DNA of 64,000 nt from Caprimulgus europaeus (Eukaryota > Chordata > Aves > Caprimulgiformes > Caprimulgidae). The first letter of the stretch is position 1, and every line of letters starts with the position of its first letter. Below, in pieces: positions 25,336 to 37,700 of this stretch. The position numbers were made by a program, and so were the translations under genes. The notes beneath the pieces are model-generated. The model ran no database searches. It saw only the letters and a list, made by a program, of their open reading frames with translations, and was not told the DNA's origin. The stretch spans positions 56,275,295 through 56,339,294 of the forward strand of contig OU015524.1 of assembly GCA_907165065.1 (NCBI GenBank). Reading direction: 5' to 3'.

Positions 25336-26003
25336 CATAGAACCATAGAATCATGGAATGGTTAGGGTTGGAAGGGACCTTAAAGATAGGCCATCTAGTT
25401 CCAACCCCCGCTGCCATGAGCAGGGACACCTCCCACTAGACCAGGTTGCTCAAAGCCTCATCCAACCTGGCCTTGAACACTTCCAGGGAGAGGGCACTCA
25501 CAACTTCTTTGAGTAACCTGTTCCAATGTCTGACCACCCTCACAGTAAAGAATTTTTTCCTAATATCTAATCTAAACCTACCCTCTACCAGTTTAAAGCC
25601 ATTACCCTTTGTTCTGTCAGTACCTGCTCTTATAAAAAGTCCCTCCCCAGCTTTCTTGTAGGCCCCTTTCAGGTACTGGAAGGCTACTATAAGATCTCCC
25701 CAGAGCATTCTCTTCTCCAAGCTGAACAGCCCCAACTCTCTCAGCCTGTCCTCATAGGAGAGGTACTCCAGCACTCTGATCATCCTTGGCCTCCTCTGGA
25801 CTCACTCCAGTAAGTTAATGTCCTTCTAATGTTGGGAGCTCCAAAACCAGACACAGTACTTCAGCTGGGGTCTCACAAGAGCAGAATAGAGGGGCAGAAT
25901 CACCTACTTCAACCTGCTGGCCATGCTTCCCTTGATGCAGCCCAAGATATGGTTGGCCTTCTGGGCTGCAAGCATGCATTGCCAGTTCATGTCTGAGTTT
26001 GCT
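25336..26003 (-). mobile_element. CR1 LINE, 5'-truncated copy
   Basis: A minus-strand element whose 3' end is at 25336 (plus strand: catagaaccatagaatcatgg, then ttggaagggacctta). It runs to about 26003, where the match to the reverse-transcriptase C-terminal region ends. A frame at 25436-25783 still encodes the C-terminal ORF2 segment with [19 protein letters not shown] and EVFKARLDEALSNL near the end, but no catalytic motif is included. It is about 0.67 kb and cannot be active. Confidence 0.94.
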
Positions 26004-29000
26004 CAAGGCACAGTTCTGCTCTTATGAAAGGTTTACACAGGTAGTAGCAGAGTAGAAGTACAGACGTGTCACAATTGTGCCTTGTTAGGGCAGGTCAGGG
26101 TAGCTCAGAGACTATAAATGTCCAGGAAATCTAAGGACACCAGCAGCTGGCACATGTTGCTGGTGCCTACATGTTAGAGGCCACATCTTCTCAGGAAACA
26201 TCAGGAGTTAGTTTTCTTCAATGATACTGACCTTGTTCTTAACCACAGTACTGACAGGGATGAGATTTCTGTACCTTGCAGACGAGGACAGTACTAAGCT
26301 CTTTCTTTTGGTGTGATCCTCTCATGAAGAAAAATGATGTGGGAGGTTTATTTGCTTCCTTTTTTCCCCGTATTTGGAATTTAAAAAATTTTTAAAGTGT
26401 TGTTTGCTAGTCTGTGCTTTTTGATAAAACTCAGACCACATATCTTGTTTTGAACACCACAGAAGAAATTTCTGTAATATATATATAGTGAAGGCTACCT
26501 TCTCTGCCCTTAGAGAAGCAAGTATCTTTTCAAAGCTATAGATGAAAGAAGATAAGAAAGTTAGTATTTTTTTTTGTAAAATCATCTAATGTCCTCAAAA
26601 GAGCACTGGTGATTACACTTTCACAAATATGTTCTTTTTAGTCTCACAACAAATAGCAATGGTTAGGCTAGGAACACTGTGGTTAAGTTACAATGTGAGT
26701 AGGAAGTCTCTCCAGGAACAATGGAGATGGAGATCTGATATTTGGTCTTGTCATTCCAGTCTTTCACTATAAAATGAAGATATTTACAGCCAAATCCAGG
26801 GGCTTAGAATGAACTTAATAACCGCTAGTGTGGATATATGACAAGCAGGTATTGAAGATTCATAATTTTGGATTCAGAAACCAAAAATTCCACTTACATT
26901 CCATGGATTTAAAAACATAACCCTTGCAAAGGTAGACTCAGGTGTTCAAGTCCAACAACGGAGTTAGTTGGCTTACTACACAAGTGGCCTCTGAAGCCGT
27001 CTTAAGATCTGTCAGTGTCAAGTTTTCCAGACAATATAACTCATTTTCCTGAAGATAGTCCTGCCCCAAGTGACCAGTGCCGCTCTCTTCAACAACATGC
27101 TTTAGTGGAATTAAGATATTTCACACAGATACACAGGTCTAGATATACGTAATTTGTGTAAGTAATATTTACTGAATATTTCAAACAACCACTCACATAA
27201 ATGATTTAACCAGTAGTTTAAAAAGTACTGTGATTGTTGTTCCTTGTAAGTAGAACTAGTGGTAGCTGAAGAGCTTGTGAAATTTTTATTCTGTGAGGCA
27301 TTGCAAAACAGTGAGACACTAACATTTCCTGTGCAATAGCTTTTCTGGAAAAATCTTCATATGGATCTTTCAGAGTGTGACACTTCATATGTAAATGTGA
27401 AATATTTATATGAGTATATAGAACAAGAAAATTAAAAATAAAAACTTCTTATTTGTTCCCATTAAGCATTTTGAAACAACTGTTCCTTGTTTAAAGCTTT
27501 GATTCTACTCTAAAACTCATCAGTAATGATTTGGTCAGTTCTATCAGCTGTTTAATCTTTAATCATTGTCATGGAAATAAATTAAGAATGCAGAGCAGTT
27601 CAAATATTTAAATAGCTCTTTTTTTGTATACAGGATTTACCATGGCTACAAGAAAAAAAAACCACAAAAAACAAAAACTCCATAGTTTAAATAGTAGTGA
27701 TTTCCCAGAGGTTTATTTTCCTGTGATTTATGAGTCTTCTCATCCTTTGTTTTGTGTACCAAGCCTTCTGGTGTTCGGCAGCTGAATCTGGAATGCACTT
27801 TATATGTGAATAAACTTGGCTGCTTTATGAGGTAGGGGTTTGGCACTGCAATAAGTGTAATCAGTTTAGTATAAATGTTTTATTAATCTGTCACAAATAA
27901 ACACTTTTAACTCCAGGCAAGAATACCCTAGAGCATGAACTTTGTTTAAGGGTCACTTTGTACTTTGTTTAAAGGGTCACTGAGCTCAGACAAAGCTGAG
28001 CACAGGTCAAGTCGTGTCTTCTGGAAGGCAGGCCGGGGCATGGCTGGGAAGAACCCTCTATTTCCAGGTAGAGGCAGGAAGGGACCCTGTGCTGAATTGT
28101 TCCCAAGTAGTGACTGGAAGCAAATAAACATAGCTGCCACGTTTGTCCTTGGGGAAGATCAAGTTGTCCCCACCATCCTTCTAGTACTGGAAACTGCAGT
28201 AGCTTCTATTATTCACTTATCAGTGGATCTACAGAGAAGTTTGAGCAATTGGAACAGCTGCTTCTCCAGCTAGCAGTGGGGAGACAAGGGAGATTCAGAC
28301 TGTTTCTTAGTAACTTCAGCTCTGATTGCCAGAGGTGTTTGTGGATGACTAATCCACTGATAATTACTATGGACATTACTGTTTGTCTCAGTTTTAGCTG
28401 GAGATGAAAGAGAGCAATTATTTTTGTAGGATGTTTACCCTGGAGGGCCCAAATACATCTAGTAGTTGCATTTATTTTTTTTCAGCAGACTCAGAGAAAC
28501 TGAGTTTGTAATAAAGTTATTTCTGTATTTTTAATTACCTTATCATTACTGCATAACCCCAATCTTCATTTTATGTAAAAAGACTAAATTTGCAGACCAG
28601 ACATAAAATATTTTTTTTGTGATTTCAAATCAAATAATCAAGGAAACAAAGGATGCTATTTACCTTTAAAATCAGGAGTTAATGGACACATTAGAATCTA
28701 TTTCCCGATTTACTCTTATAGATCTCCTGAGAGATAAGGACAGGGTGCAATTTAGTTGTGCTATAGAGACAGGACAAGGAGACAATCCTAGACCTGAGCA
28801 TACTTTCCTAATACTTTCAGTCACAGGATATTATCCTTTAAACTGAATCCTGACTGAAGATTATAATGCCATCAGACACATGCAGCTGTTAATCCCTGAC
28901 TTGTTCCTTGTTGGAGAGGAGAGTCCTTCTGACAGATAGAAAAATGAAATAAAATATCTGTCTGGAACACTTAAGAGTGAAAAAACAGGATTTAAAAAGG

Positions 29001-29391
29001 GAAATGTGCTAAGGAAGTAAGAAGTTTGCTTAACAACGGTGGGTAAGATGTATGAGGGAACTAAACCATACTGAAGTAAAAATAATTAGGTCTGTACTTG
29101 ACTGATACACCCACGGCAACGAACTGCCCACAGGGACAGTGTTTGTGTGTAAGCAGGTGCAGAGTTATGATGTCTTTACACAATGACATTAATGTTTCTT
29201 AGTTGCTCCTAAACATATTTCAGGGAGACATCCCAGGATCTTTTTTTTTTTTTTTCATGGATGTTCAAGTCATCCAGATCTCTTTCCTCCTCTAACTCCA
29301 GCAAGTAAGACCAGAGTTTGCAATATTGTTAGTCCTTACAGCCATGACTTCATACTTTGTACTGTTACCTTTTGCATAACTTTTTTCCTCT
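26004..29391. other. Gene-free intergenic or intronic DNA
   Basis: No gene or recognised repeat. It includes a two-copy 23-bp tandem duplication at 27939-27984 and a 15-base T run at 29241-29255. Confidence 0.6.
27939..27984. repeat. 23-bp tandem duplication, two copies
   Basis: The unit starting ACTTTGTTTAAGGGTCAC (27939-27961) is repeated at 27962-27984 with one extra A and changes at its end. This is typical of a local slippage or duplication event. Confidence 0.65.
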
Positions 29392-29396
29392 AGCTG
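29392..29396. repeat. Target site duplication, left copy (AGCTG)
   Basis: AGCTG directly precedes the LTR end TGTGATAG and is repeated directly after the other end at 30045-30049. A 5-bp duplication is the usual mark of ERVL-type integration. Confidence 0.8.
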
Positions 29397-30044
29397 TGTG
29401 ATAGTTTCACTGGGCTAGCCCTTGGCTAGCAGCTAACACATTATTCCACTTCCGCCCCATCCCCAGGGGACAGGGTAGAGGATTGGGGGGGCAAGAATTA
29501 GGAGGCTTGTAGGTTAAGAACAGTTTAATAACAGAAAGAAAACTTAAAATAATACTAATATTAAAATAGTAGTGATAATGATAACAGTAACAAAATATAC
29601 AAAAGAATGACACCCAATGTTATTGCTCACCTCCCTGCTGACCAAGCCCAGCCTGTTCCCAGATAATGATCCCAGAGGAGCGACAATCCTGAACCAAAAC
29701 CACAATCCCGGAAGAGCGAGAGCCCGAGCGAAAGTCAGAGAGAGCTAAAAGAAGAAGAGCCCCTCACTGATATACTGGGCATGATGTGATATGATATGGA
29801 ATATCCCATTGGCATATCTAACTGTCAATTTAGTTTATTAACTTAAATATTCCTCACCCCCCTTAAATCTTGTGCTTGTAGACTAACAGAACACAAAGTC
29901 TTTCACTTCCAGCTACAAAAATGCAAACACTGGTGTGTTATCAGTGTTTCTCTCATAACAACTCCCAGGCTGAATAGCAAAACACAACACTATTTTAACT
30001 ACTGAAAAAGAAACCCAACTCTGTTTCAGCTAAAAACCAGGACA
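29397..30044 (-). mobile_element. Solo LTR of an avian ERVL-like retrovirus
   Basis: A complete 648-bp LTR on the minus strand. In element sense it starts TGTCCTGGTTTTTAGCTG (plus-strand end 30044) and ends GTGAAACTATCACA (plus-strand start 29397), so it has the TG...CA ends of an LTR. In sense order it holds a CCAAT box (GCCAATGGG, plus 29805-29813), a TATA-like element (near 29770), the GAGGTGAGCAATAACATTG stretch, and an ATTAAA poly(A) signal (plus 29524-29529). AGCTG flanks it on both sides. There is no internal gag, pol or env sequence, so the internal part was removed by recombination between two LTRs. The ERVL assignment comes from the 5-bp duplication and from recognising the family; I could not run a search. 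Confidence 0.92.
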
Positions 30045-30049
30045 AGCTG
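30045..30049. repeat. Target site duplication, right copy (AGCTG)
   Basis: Exact repeat of the bases at 29392-29396, directly next to the LTR's CCAGGACA end on the plus strand. Confidence 0.8.
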
Positions 30050-30715
30050 CTAAAGTCAACCCCCTCTTCCAATATCAGATTGCAGTCCAGTGTGTTGTTT
30101 ATACTTCATATTCAATTTTCTAGACCAAGCTACTACCTATAGATAGTAACCTCAGTCTGGTCTTTTTTGCTGTAATTTATGAAGATGCACCAGAGGTCAG
30201 TGACCTGCCTGTGCCTTTGTTGATAGGTTTAAAGACAACTTTTTGCTTCTGGGACAAGGTCTAGGGGCTTCCCCTCAGCCCTTTAATTATCTTTTTTCTG
30301 GACTTACAGTTTCCCCCTTCCTCAGTTCTTTCCTATATCTCATTGTCACTAAATGCTTATTGGACATCATGGTGGTAAATACCATAATCTGTGTTGAGGA
30401 GATATCTGTAGATAAACCCAGAGATATAAGTTTTAAAATATGTGACCTAAGAATAAAAGTCAAAAGACATTATTAGGCCAGGAAAGGGAACATAATATTT
30501 TTCTAATATCTAAAAAGTTGTTATAAAGAAAACAGAGGCTAGCTATTTATGTATAGCAATGGAAGGGCTGTAAATAGCAGGCTTTTCAGAAATAAGGTGT
30601 TTAGATTAGGAGTCTTTCTAAATCACATAAGTAATGTATTAAGGTAATTACAATTGCATAGGCCCATACCCTGTTAGATAGACGCTATTAGAAAATATTG
30701 ACTAATACTTTGAAG

Positions 30716-30774
30716 TATTAGGTTATTTAGGTTATTGTGTATTAGGTTATTTGAGGTTATTTAGTTAACCTAAT
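30716..30774. repeat. 24-bp tandem repeat with hairpin-forming tail
   Basis: Two copies of a unit starting TATTAGGTTATTT (30716 and 30740) are followed by TAACCTAAT (30766-30774), which is the exact reverse complement of ATTAGGTTA in each unit. Either copy could pair with the tail. Confidence 0.6.
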
Positions 30775-31645
30775 TTTTAGAGCTCTGCTCTGCTCGTTTT
30801 CATGTGGAAGTACACTAACATCTCATTACTCAACCCTACAAACCAGTCTTCTTTTCTCTATTGCCATTTATTTACAGAAAACTCACACAAAATAAATATT
30901 CATTTAATTTGGATAACTTGATCTTCTCTACAGGGGCTTTTTGTCCTTCAGAAATTAGTTATATAGAAAGATGCTAGCTCTGCTATGAGCTTACACATAC
31001 CTATGAGGTTACAGCTGGAGAAAGCCGTAACTGTTACTAAGTCTCAAATAATTCCTAAATTTCCATTGCCCACTATTTATGGGGTACTAATGGCATTAAA
31101 CACTTTTTCTGTTTAGTGCAGAATCTGGCACCTTCTTCTAACAATGATGATCCTTGCTGGCAAACTGTGTTACTGTTTTTATAAGGTTTAAAATATTTAT
31201 TATCCAACAAGACTGCTGCCCTTTTTCTCTGGAGTTAGAATCAGGTTTGGTTCTCATCTTGTTTTTCTCCTTCTCACTTAGGCCAGAATTTGACAAAGAT
31301 TTCAGCTGTACTGACAACCTATCCAGGCCTGCCACCTTCTTACACTTTTGTCACTCGTTTTCATCTACCTTTGAGGGAAGAAAAAAGAAAAAGTTAGAGA
31401 TCATCATTTCAGAAGATATTTTTGTTTTCTTGAAATGCCTCTTAACAAGTACATTGCCTGTCAATGAATAAATCATTCAATCCTGCCCACGATCTACAGC
31501 TTTTTGTCCCTAATTGTTAGTTTGCAGCTTGAAAATAGAACAGAATTGTAAGCAGATTTTTTTTTTAACTTTTCTACCTTTCACTACTGTCAAATTGTAC
31601 AAAACTGAAATAGAGTTTTAAAGCAAAAATAACCCCAAAACACAA

Positions 31646-31658
31646 CCCCCCCCCCCCC
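31646..31658. repeat. Poly(C) run, 13 C
   Basis: Thirteen consecutive cytosines in A/C-rich surroundings (further CCCC blocks on both sides). Confidence 0.9.
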
Positions 31659-32687
31659 AAACCCCAAAACTTAACAATCTTTCCAGTTTCTTTTTCGTTT
31701 GAATAAACCTGTGTGTCTTACTCTAGAGAAATATGCATATGTAAAATGTATGTACATACTTCTACATATATATATGTATGACAGAGTGGGTAATATGTTG
31801 GAAAATTAAAGTCTTGCTTTGAGTTGACGTACAGACAATTACTGTGGCCAATAATAAGGTTCTGGTAACCACATTAATTTCAAACCTCAGTTTTTACCAT
31901 GGTCTTTCATCTAGCTCTCTTGCTTTTCATCAGGCCCACTTTTAGACGATAATTACTGACATACATCTGATGCTTTGTTACTTTAAACAAGTAGGAAGAA
32001 CTGTGTCCAAACTAGAGTCGGGAGAGACTGGAGGTGGTTATTGTGGATTTTCAGAAGGTAAGTGGCTTAATACTAACTTTGAGGGTAATTTTTTAGTTGT
32101 TTCTGGTTTTGATAATCTCAGAGAATTCATAGTAGATGGTATACATGCTAAATTCTGCCTCCCTCCCATCTGTGTCATAATCTCACTGACAGTATTTATA
32201 ACACAACTTATTTTACATACATATCTATTTTCTAATAGGAGTTCAACAGCAAGAGAGATTATCTTGCTTGGCAAATCACCTGTAGATTCTGTGACTCGTT
32301 TATTAAGATAATGGATTTCATAAATATCCTAAACTTAAATGTACATTAAAATCTAAAATAATTCAAAGTAGCATCTGGAGACATGTCAAAAGCAGCATCC
32401 AGTTAAATGTAGTAAAACCAAGCTACATAAGTGATAACATTCTTTTCCATCCACTGCTTGATGTTCCCTGGCATTTAGTAGAAGTGGAAAAGGAAAGAAA
32501 GCATGCAGTTCCTCGTGCTTCTTAATTACAATAGTATTTCTTCAGCAGGCTTATATTTTTTCGGCAGCAACTAGATAGCAGAAAAGAAGAGAGGACATTT
32601 CTTCCACAATAACCTAAGAAAAACAGTTAGTCTAGAAAATACTAGCATTTCAGCCTAGTAAAAAGCACAAGGGGACTAGAGGTACCC

Positions 32688-32709
32688 AAAAAAAAAAAAA
32701 AAAAAAAAA
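32688..32709. repeat. Poly(A) run, 22 A
   Basis: Uninterrupted adenines with no retrotransposon body that I recognise to the left. Confidence 0.9.
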
Positions 32710-34502
32710 GTTCTCTCCTAAGCTGTAGCTACATGTGAAGTTTGTAGTTAAAACAGTTGTTAACAAGTCATTTCAGAGACTGACATTCTGAGTGACACTG
32801 GCATGATTTTTGTTTTGTGTGCAATGACATTCTAATTTAGTGTTCCGTACATTTTTACATTGTTCTCTCTCACCAAAGAAGACTAAGATAGCTCTGTTCC
32901 TGGTGTTGTATTTCCTGAGCTTTTTAGCTGGAGCAAGGACTGAGGTGTCCTCTCCCCTCCAGAAAATGCTATGACCAATGGGATGAAGATTTGTACTTTA
33001 TGAGCAGATTAAAATAATTCAGCTAAAAGAAAAGGTGCAGAACAATCCCATGCCTCAGGATACCCTGTGGTTACAAGACCCCTGGGGAAGTGGGAGCTAC
33101 AGCTTTTAGTCCTTCCCAGGAGACAGGATGAGGTAGTCCTCCAGTGTCACAGGTGTAATGAGAGTAGGGCAGGAAAGAGAACCCTGCCCCATGGGCTTCG
33201 CCTGGTCCAGTGTGTGTCAGAAGTCCCAGCATGGCTACCACTGCAAGTGGAAGGCAATGAGTGGTTCTTCCTTCCTAAGCAGGGCCTGCTCAGAGCTCAA
33301 ACTGTCCACGTCTTGAGTGTGTGCAAAAAGCTGAGTATAGCTATTCAACTAACAGCTGAAGACTCAAGTGCTTCCAGTGTTAAAGCAGAAGGATGGAGCT
33401 TTTGGAGTATAGGCTTGAGCACCCAGAAGGCGTTTGGCTACGATTCATTTTTACAAACGACAAAAAATGCTAAATCCTGACCTTTTAGGACAGTCTCTGT
33501 GGAAGTTTTGTGCCACTTTCCCCTACCGACCAGTTCTAAAACATTTCCTACCTTAGTCTCATTAAAAAGTATGTTGGGTATTATGTCAAGTAAATTAAGT
33601 AGATCAAACTAAAAGTGCTTTAAAGTGTTCTTTTTCAAATTTGTTGGTGTTAGTGTGACATAAACACTCTGTTATGTCATGGTTGAGTTTGAACCTAAGT
33701 CCTATCAGCTTACGTTGCTATGAAAAGAGAACAAACTTAAAATTTCTGACACCAGAATTTTTGCAAATGAAATGGACAAGTTGTATTTTTATCTTTCTTC
33801 CATTTTCTGTTTTTTCACAGATAGGTGTTTTACAAAATTCAATTCTGAGGAAAAGGAAAAAAAAATCATCTGTTCTGTTGACTCACTAACTTTAAATGTC
33901 AACCAAATGTCACTTTTAAAGTAGATGAGAACACTTTCCCAAATGAAATGAGTGACTCTAATGATATAAATCTCTTAAAAAATATAAATGAGCATCTTCA
34001 GTTAGAATTCAATAACAAGGATAGTAAAACAATGTGTTTAAACCTATTTTGTGTTGAAAAGAACAGATATTGGCATATGGAAAGGTAAACTGTTAGCATT
34101 CTTTCTTCAGAGACCTTTAGTTTTTTTATCTTAATTGTCACTTAGGTTGATATACCAAGTGTCTATCACTACAAATTGAGTTCTGTGATAAAAAGTTCTT
34201 TGCGAAGGAATGGTTTGGTTGCTTTTCTCTATAAGATTTGATTAAAAAGAAGCCAGTGAGAAATGATTGCTTATTCAGGAGAGCAAAAATCAAGCTTTTA
34301 TGACAAATAAATAAGAAAGGAAAATTACCCTTATAGCTAAGAAATAGAATAAGAAATCCTAGAAAGCAAAGGATGTAGGATGCCAGCCTGTAAGTCAGGT
34401 TCATTACAGTGCTTATTCATCTAGTCTGATTTTGAGTTTTTGTTACCTGCAAGGGAGAGAGGACACTAAACGGGTTCTTTTCAAATGGCCTTCCCTTCAA
34501 TA

Positions 34503-34720
34503 CTACAGAATGTTAGAGATTGAAAGGGACCTCGAAAGATCATCTAGTCCAATTCTAGACAGACAAATCTTGCCTTTCACAAGACATAAAATTAGATTCT
34601 AGTTTTTGGATTATGAACATGACTACAGAGCCAGGAAAACTGGAGATACAATCCTAAATTATCTTTTTCAACACTTTGCATCCTTAATAGTTTTAGTAAT
34701 TCTTTCCTAGAATTGCCCTT
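34503..34720 (-). mobile_element. CR1 LINE 3' end, old
   Basis: The plus strand reads CAGAATGTTAGAGATTGAAA, then 'gggacctcgaaagatcatctagtccaattc', a diverged form of the reverse-complemented CR1 terminus. Further right a weak match to the 'aggaagttcttcctaatatc' region is visible near 34700. The 3' end at about 34503 is well supported; the other limit is approximate. Confidence 0.75.
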
Positions 34721-37700
34721 TCTCTCTCAAAGCTAGATCAAGCAAGCAGAGTCCTACTTTCTGTATCCACAGCCATGGGTACTTCTCTTCAGTCCAGCCT
34801 CCAAGAGATACCAGTCTGACATCTTCCTTTCCTTTATTGCAAGTAGAAATTTCAAGGCTTCGAAATTTGAACAGGCTACATCGTGCAATATTTGCTATTC
34901 GGACTTTCCTCTTCAATCTTGGCTTCCGCTAGGAGGTGTTTCACTCTGCAATTCCTCCTCTCTTCCTCCTACACATACTCCACTCACACCGTAGTAACCT
35001 TTTTAAATCTCCTTTATGTAATTTTCACACATAAATTCTACTTAGTGGTGTTCTTTCCCACCATATAATGCAGAAAATGTGGCTGATTGATTCAAATAGA
35101 GTCTGTCTCTCATTTTTGGATTTTAACTTTTGCTACATTTTCCTCCTTTGCTCTGTTATTAGTGGGTGAATCCGTCTTCTGATCTTCAGGGGATGTAGAG
35201 CAAAACTTATCTATTTTGTCAAGGCAGACTGGGAAATAACAAGTTGATTACATGATCTAGCAGACTTTTATGTGAAGATTTTTAATATAAATGATAGTTT
35301 CATGGAAGTGCTGTACGCAGTTTGAAAAATACAGAGATGAGGAATAGGTAAACAATCTCTGTCTCTGAACATTAACACTCAGGAGTCTTCTGAAAAAAAG
35401 TATTCAGGTGCTGCTAGTTAGTATCCAGTCATCTGTTTTCTGCTTGAGAAAAATATGATAGTTTACAACCAAATATTTCTGGCTTCATCAAAGTGTTTTT
35501 TTCTAAGAATAGTTATATATACTATATACACAATAGTTATATAATATAGTTATTCCTATGTGTATGTAGGAATTAGTTTTTCTGAAGGCTAAAGTAACTC
35601 CAACTCCACTCACATGGGCTCTGCTTAATATATTGACAGTAAAATAAAGAGATTTAAAAATTTGTACAAATTTTTTAATCTAAAAAATGTTGACAGTCAC
35701 ACTTTAAACATAGAATTTTTATTCTGGTGCACTAGAGATCTACAAAGGCAACTGTATGTGTGTCCCTTTGAAGGATCAGGTCTCAACTTTTTAAACGCCC
35801 TATATACATTCCACAATTGTATGCAAGAGGCATACAAGGCAACAGTATAGCAATTGAATTTCCAGGATATTGTGTGGAACAGTTTTGAAATCCCTAAGTA
35901 AGAGATATATTTCAAATCTTCATTGAGCCTATCATTCATAGTGTTTAGTAGTAAAACCATCGTGTTTCTGTCTGAAATAAAGATACACACACTTTATTTT
36001 TCTGATAAAAAGTAAAATACACCCTGTAATTCTGGAACTTGGCTTGTTACAGCTCTTGAATTTCCATTCTTCAAAGAATGAAACTAAATATCAGGCACTG
36101 CTGTTGTAGAATATAAGGTTGCTGTATCATCCAATTATTGTCTTGTAAATCAACAGTCTAGGACAAGCAGTGTCTATTGGATTCTGCCAGATGAAAAACA
36201 ACACACATTTTTCTTGCCAGAGAAGTTTTGCTGTCACAAGCAACATGACATTGACTTTTTACCCTGGCCTTTGCAATATGACCACCTTTCATTAAATCCT
36301 GTCCCTTATAACAGCAATTTTCTTACAGTAAGCTGGGGTTGAACAATGAAAATGTCTAGAGAACCTGTAATATTATCATACTATACTCTAAAAATCCTTA
36401 GGTTTCTAATTTTTGCACTGTGGCTGTAATCAAATCAATAATACATTTTAAGGAATACTTCACTACTTAGAATGATTTAATAAAAATAGCCATTAATTAC
36501 TTTTTTGGTAGTATTGACACCTCATGGCATATCTAGATATTTATTATTATTATTTCTAGCATGAGATATTGATTCTTAGACATGATTAATTACTCTGGTT
36601 CCATTAAAATTGCAAGAAGCTCATTAAAGTTCTAGATGTTGTACAATGACATGTAACAATATTGCAGCTGAAATCAAGTTCTGTTAAACAAGACAACTGA
36701 TAGATACTCTTTGTATTCAAAGGGAACTTTCCAGTAAAAATTATGCTGAAAATAATTAAGATGGTGGAATTTATTTGATTATAAATTAATCAGTTCTTCT
36801 GTGGTCCAGCACACATTTGAAACCAAGTATACACTTTAAATAAATTAACTGAGATTTTCAATTCATTCTTATCCTATTTTTGATGAGCAAATGTGCGATG
36901 AACCTAAACACTTAATAGTACTAAAAACTGTTCCATTAAAAATTCCTCAGTAATATCTAATTATGTATATAAAAATTGTTTCTATACTGTATTCCTTCAA
37001 CTCATTTTGCTTCTAGAGAACCACTGTCAAATCCAAGGTGCTCCATAGATGAAAATGTATTATACTTTAGGCAGTTTTAGTACTTTGTTAGCCACTAGTG
37101 CTACCTAGACTTTCATTCTTCTTATTGAAGAATATTCTTCTAATCAAAGGAACAATAATTGTTTTTCTTAAATTAGATGAAACAACATCAGATTCAAACA
37201 CGATGCATATTACAGTCTTGGATAGCTGATACCATGAAAGGCAAATCTCTCAGCAGTGGACTAGAGATCACAGCTCACATTGCTGCCCTCAAACCATATT
37301 TTCAAATTTAGGTACCTTGTTAAACTTACTCAGATTTCCCTGAAGAAGAGTTAAAAAAGACAAAGGTAGAAAAGTGAAATTGAGAAAGTGAGTCCTCATT
37401 CTACACCTTTGGTTAGGACTGACTTGATAAAAGTGTGCAAGTTAACTTGCAGGAGCTCTGTTTTTTCCATGATACATATAAAGAGAGCTCAAAGTAAAGA
37501 TGCAGTAAGAAGCAGAATATCACAATTATTGCAAAGATTGATGAATTTAGAAGTAGGTGTACTTATTTCCACATTCGCAGAGCTTCTTGAAGGCTGACAA
37601 CTACTTACCTGACGTGCAGGTTTTCTCTAGGGTCTATTAGCCTTTCCTATACATAACTTTCAGTAACAGCTTGTGTGCCAAGTTCCTCAATAAAAATAAT

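Larger units (their letters stand above)
30050..34502. other. Gene-free intergenic or intronic DNA
   Basis: No gene that I can support. It holds a small tandem repeat (30716-30774), a 13-base C run (31646-31658) and a 22-base A run (32688-32709). A 137-codon frame at 33067-33480 lies in a mildly GC-rich patch; its peptide has no recognisable domain and I think it is a chance frame. Confidence 0.6.

Noticed and set aside
33067-33480. 137-codon plus-strand frame in a GC-richer patch
   Set aside because: No recognisable domain, no flanking splice or promoter support and no codon pattern I can defend; a chance frame is more likely.
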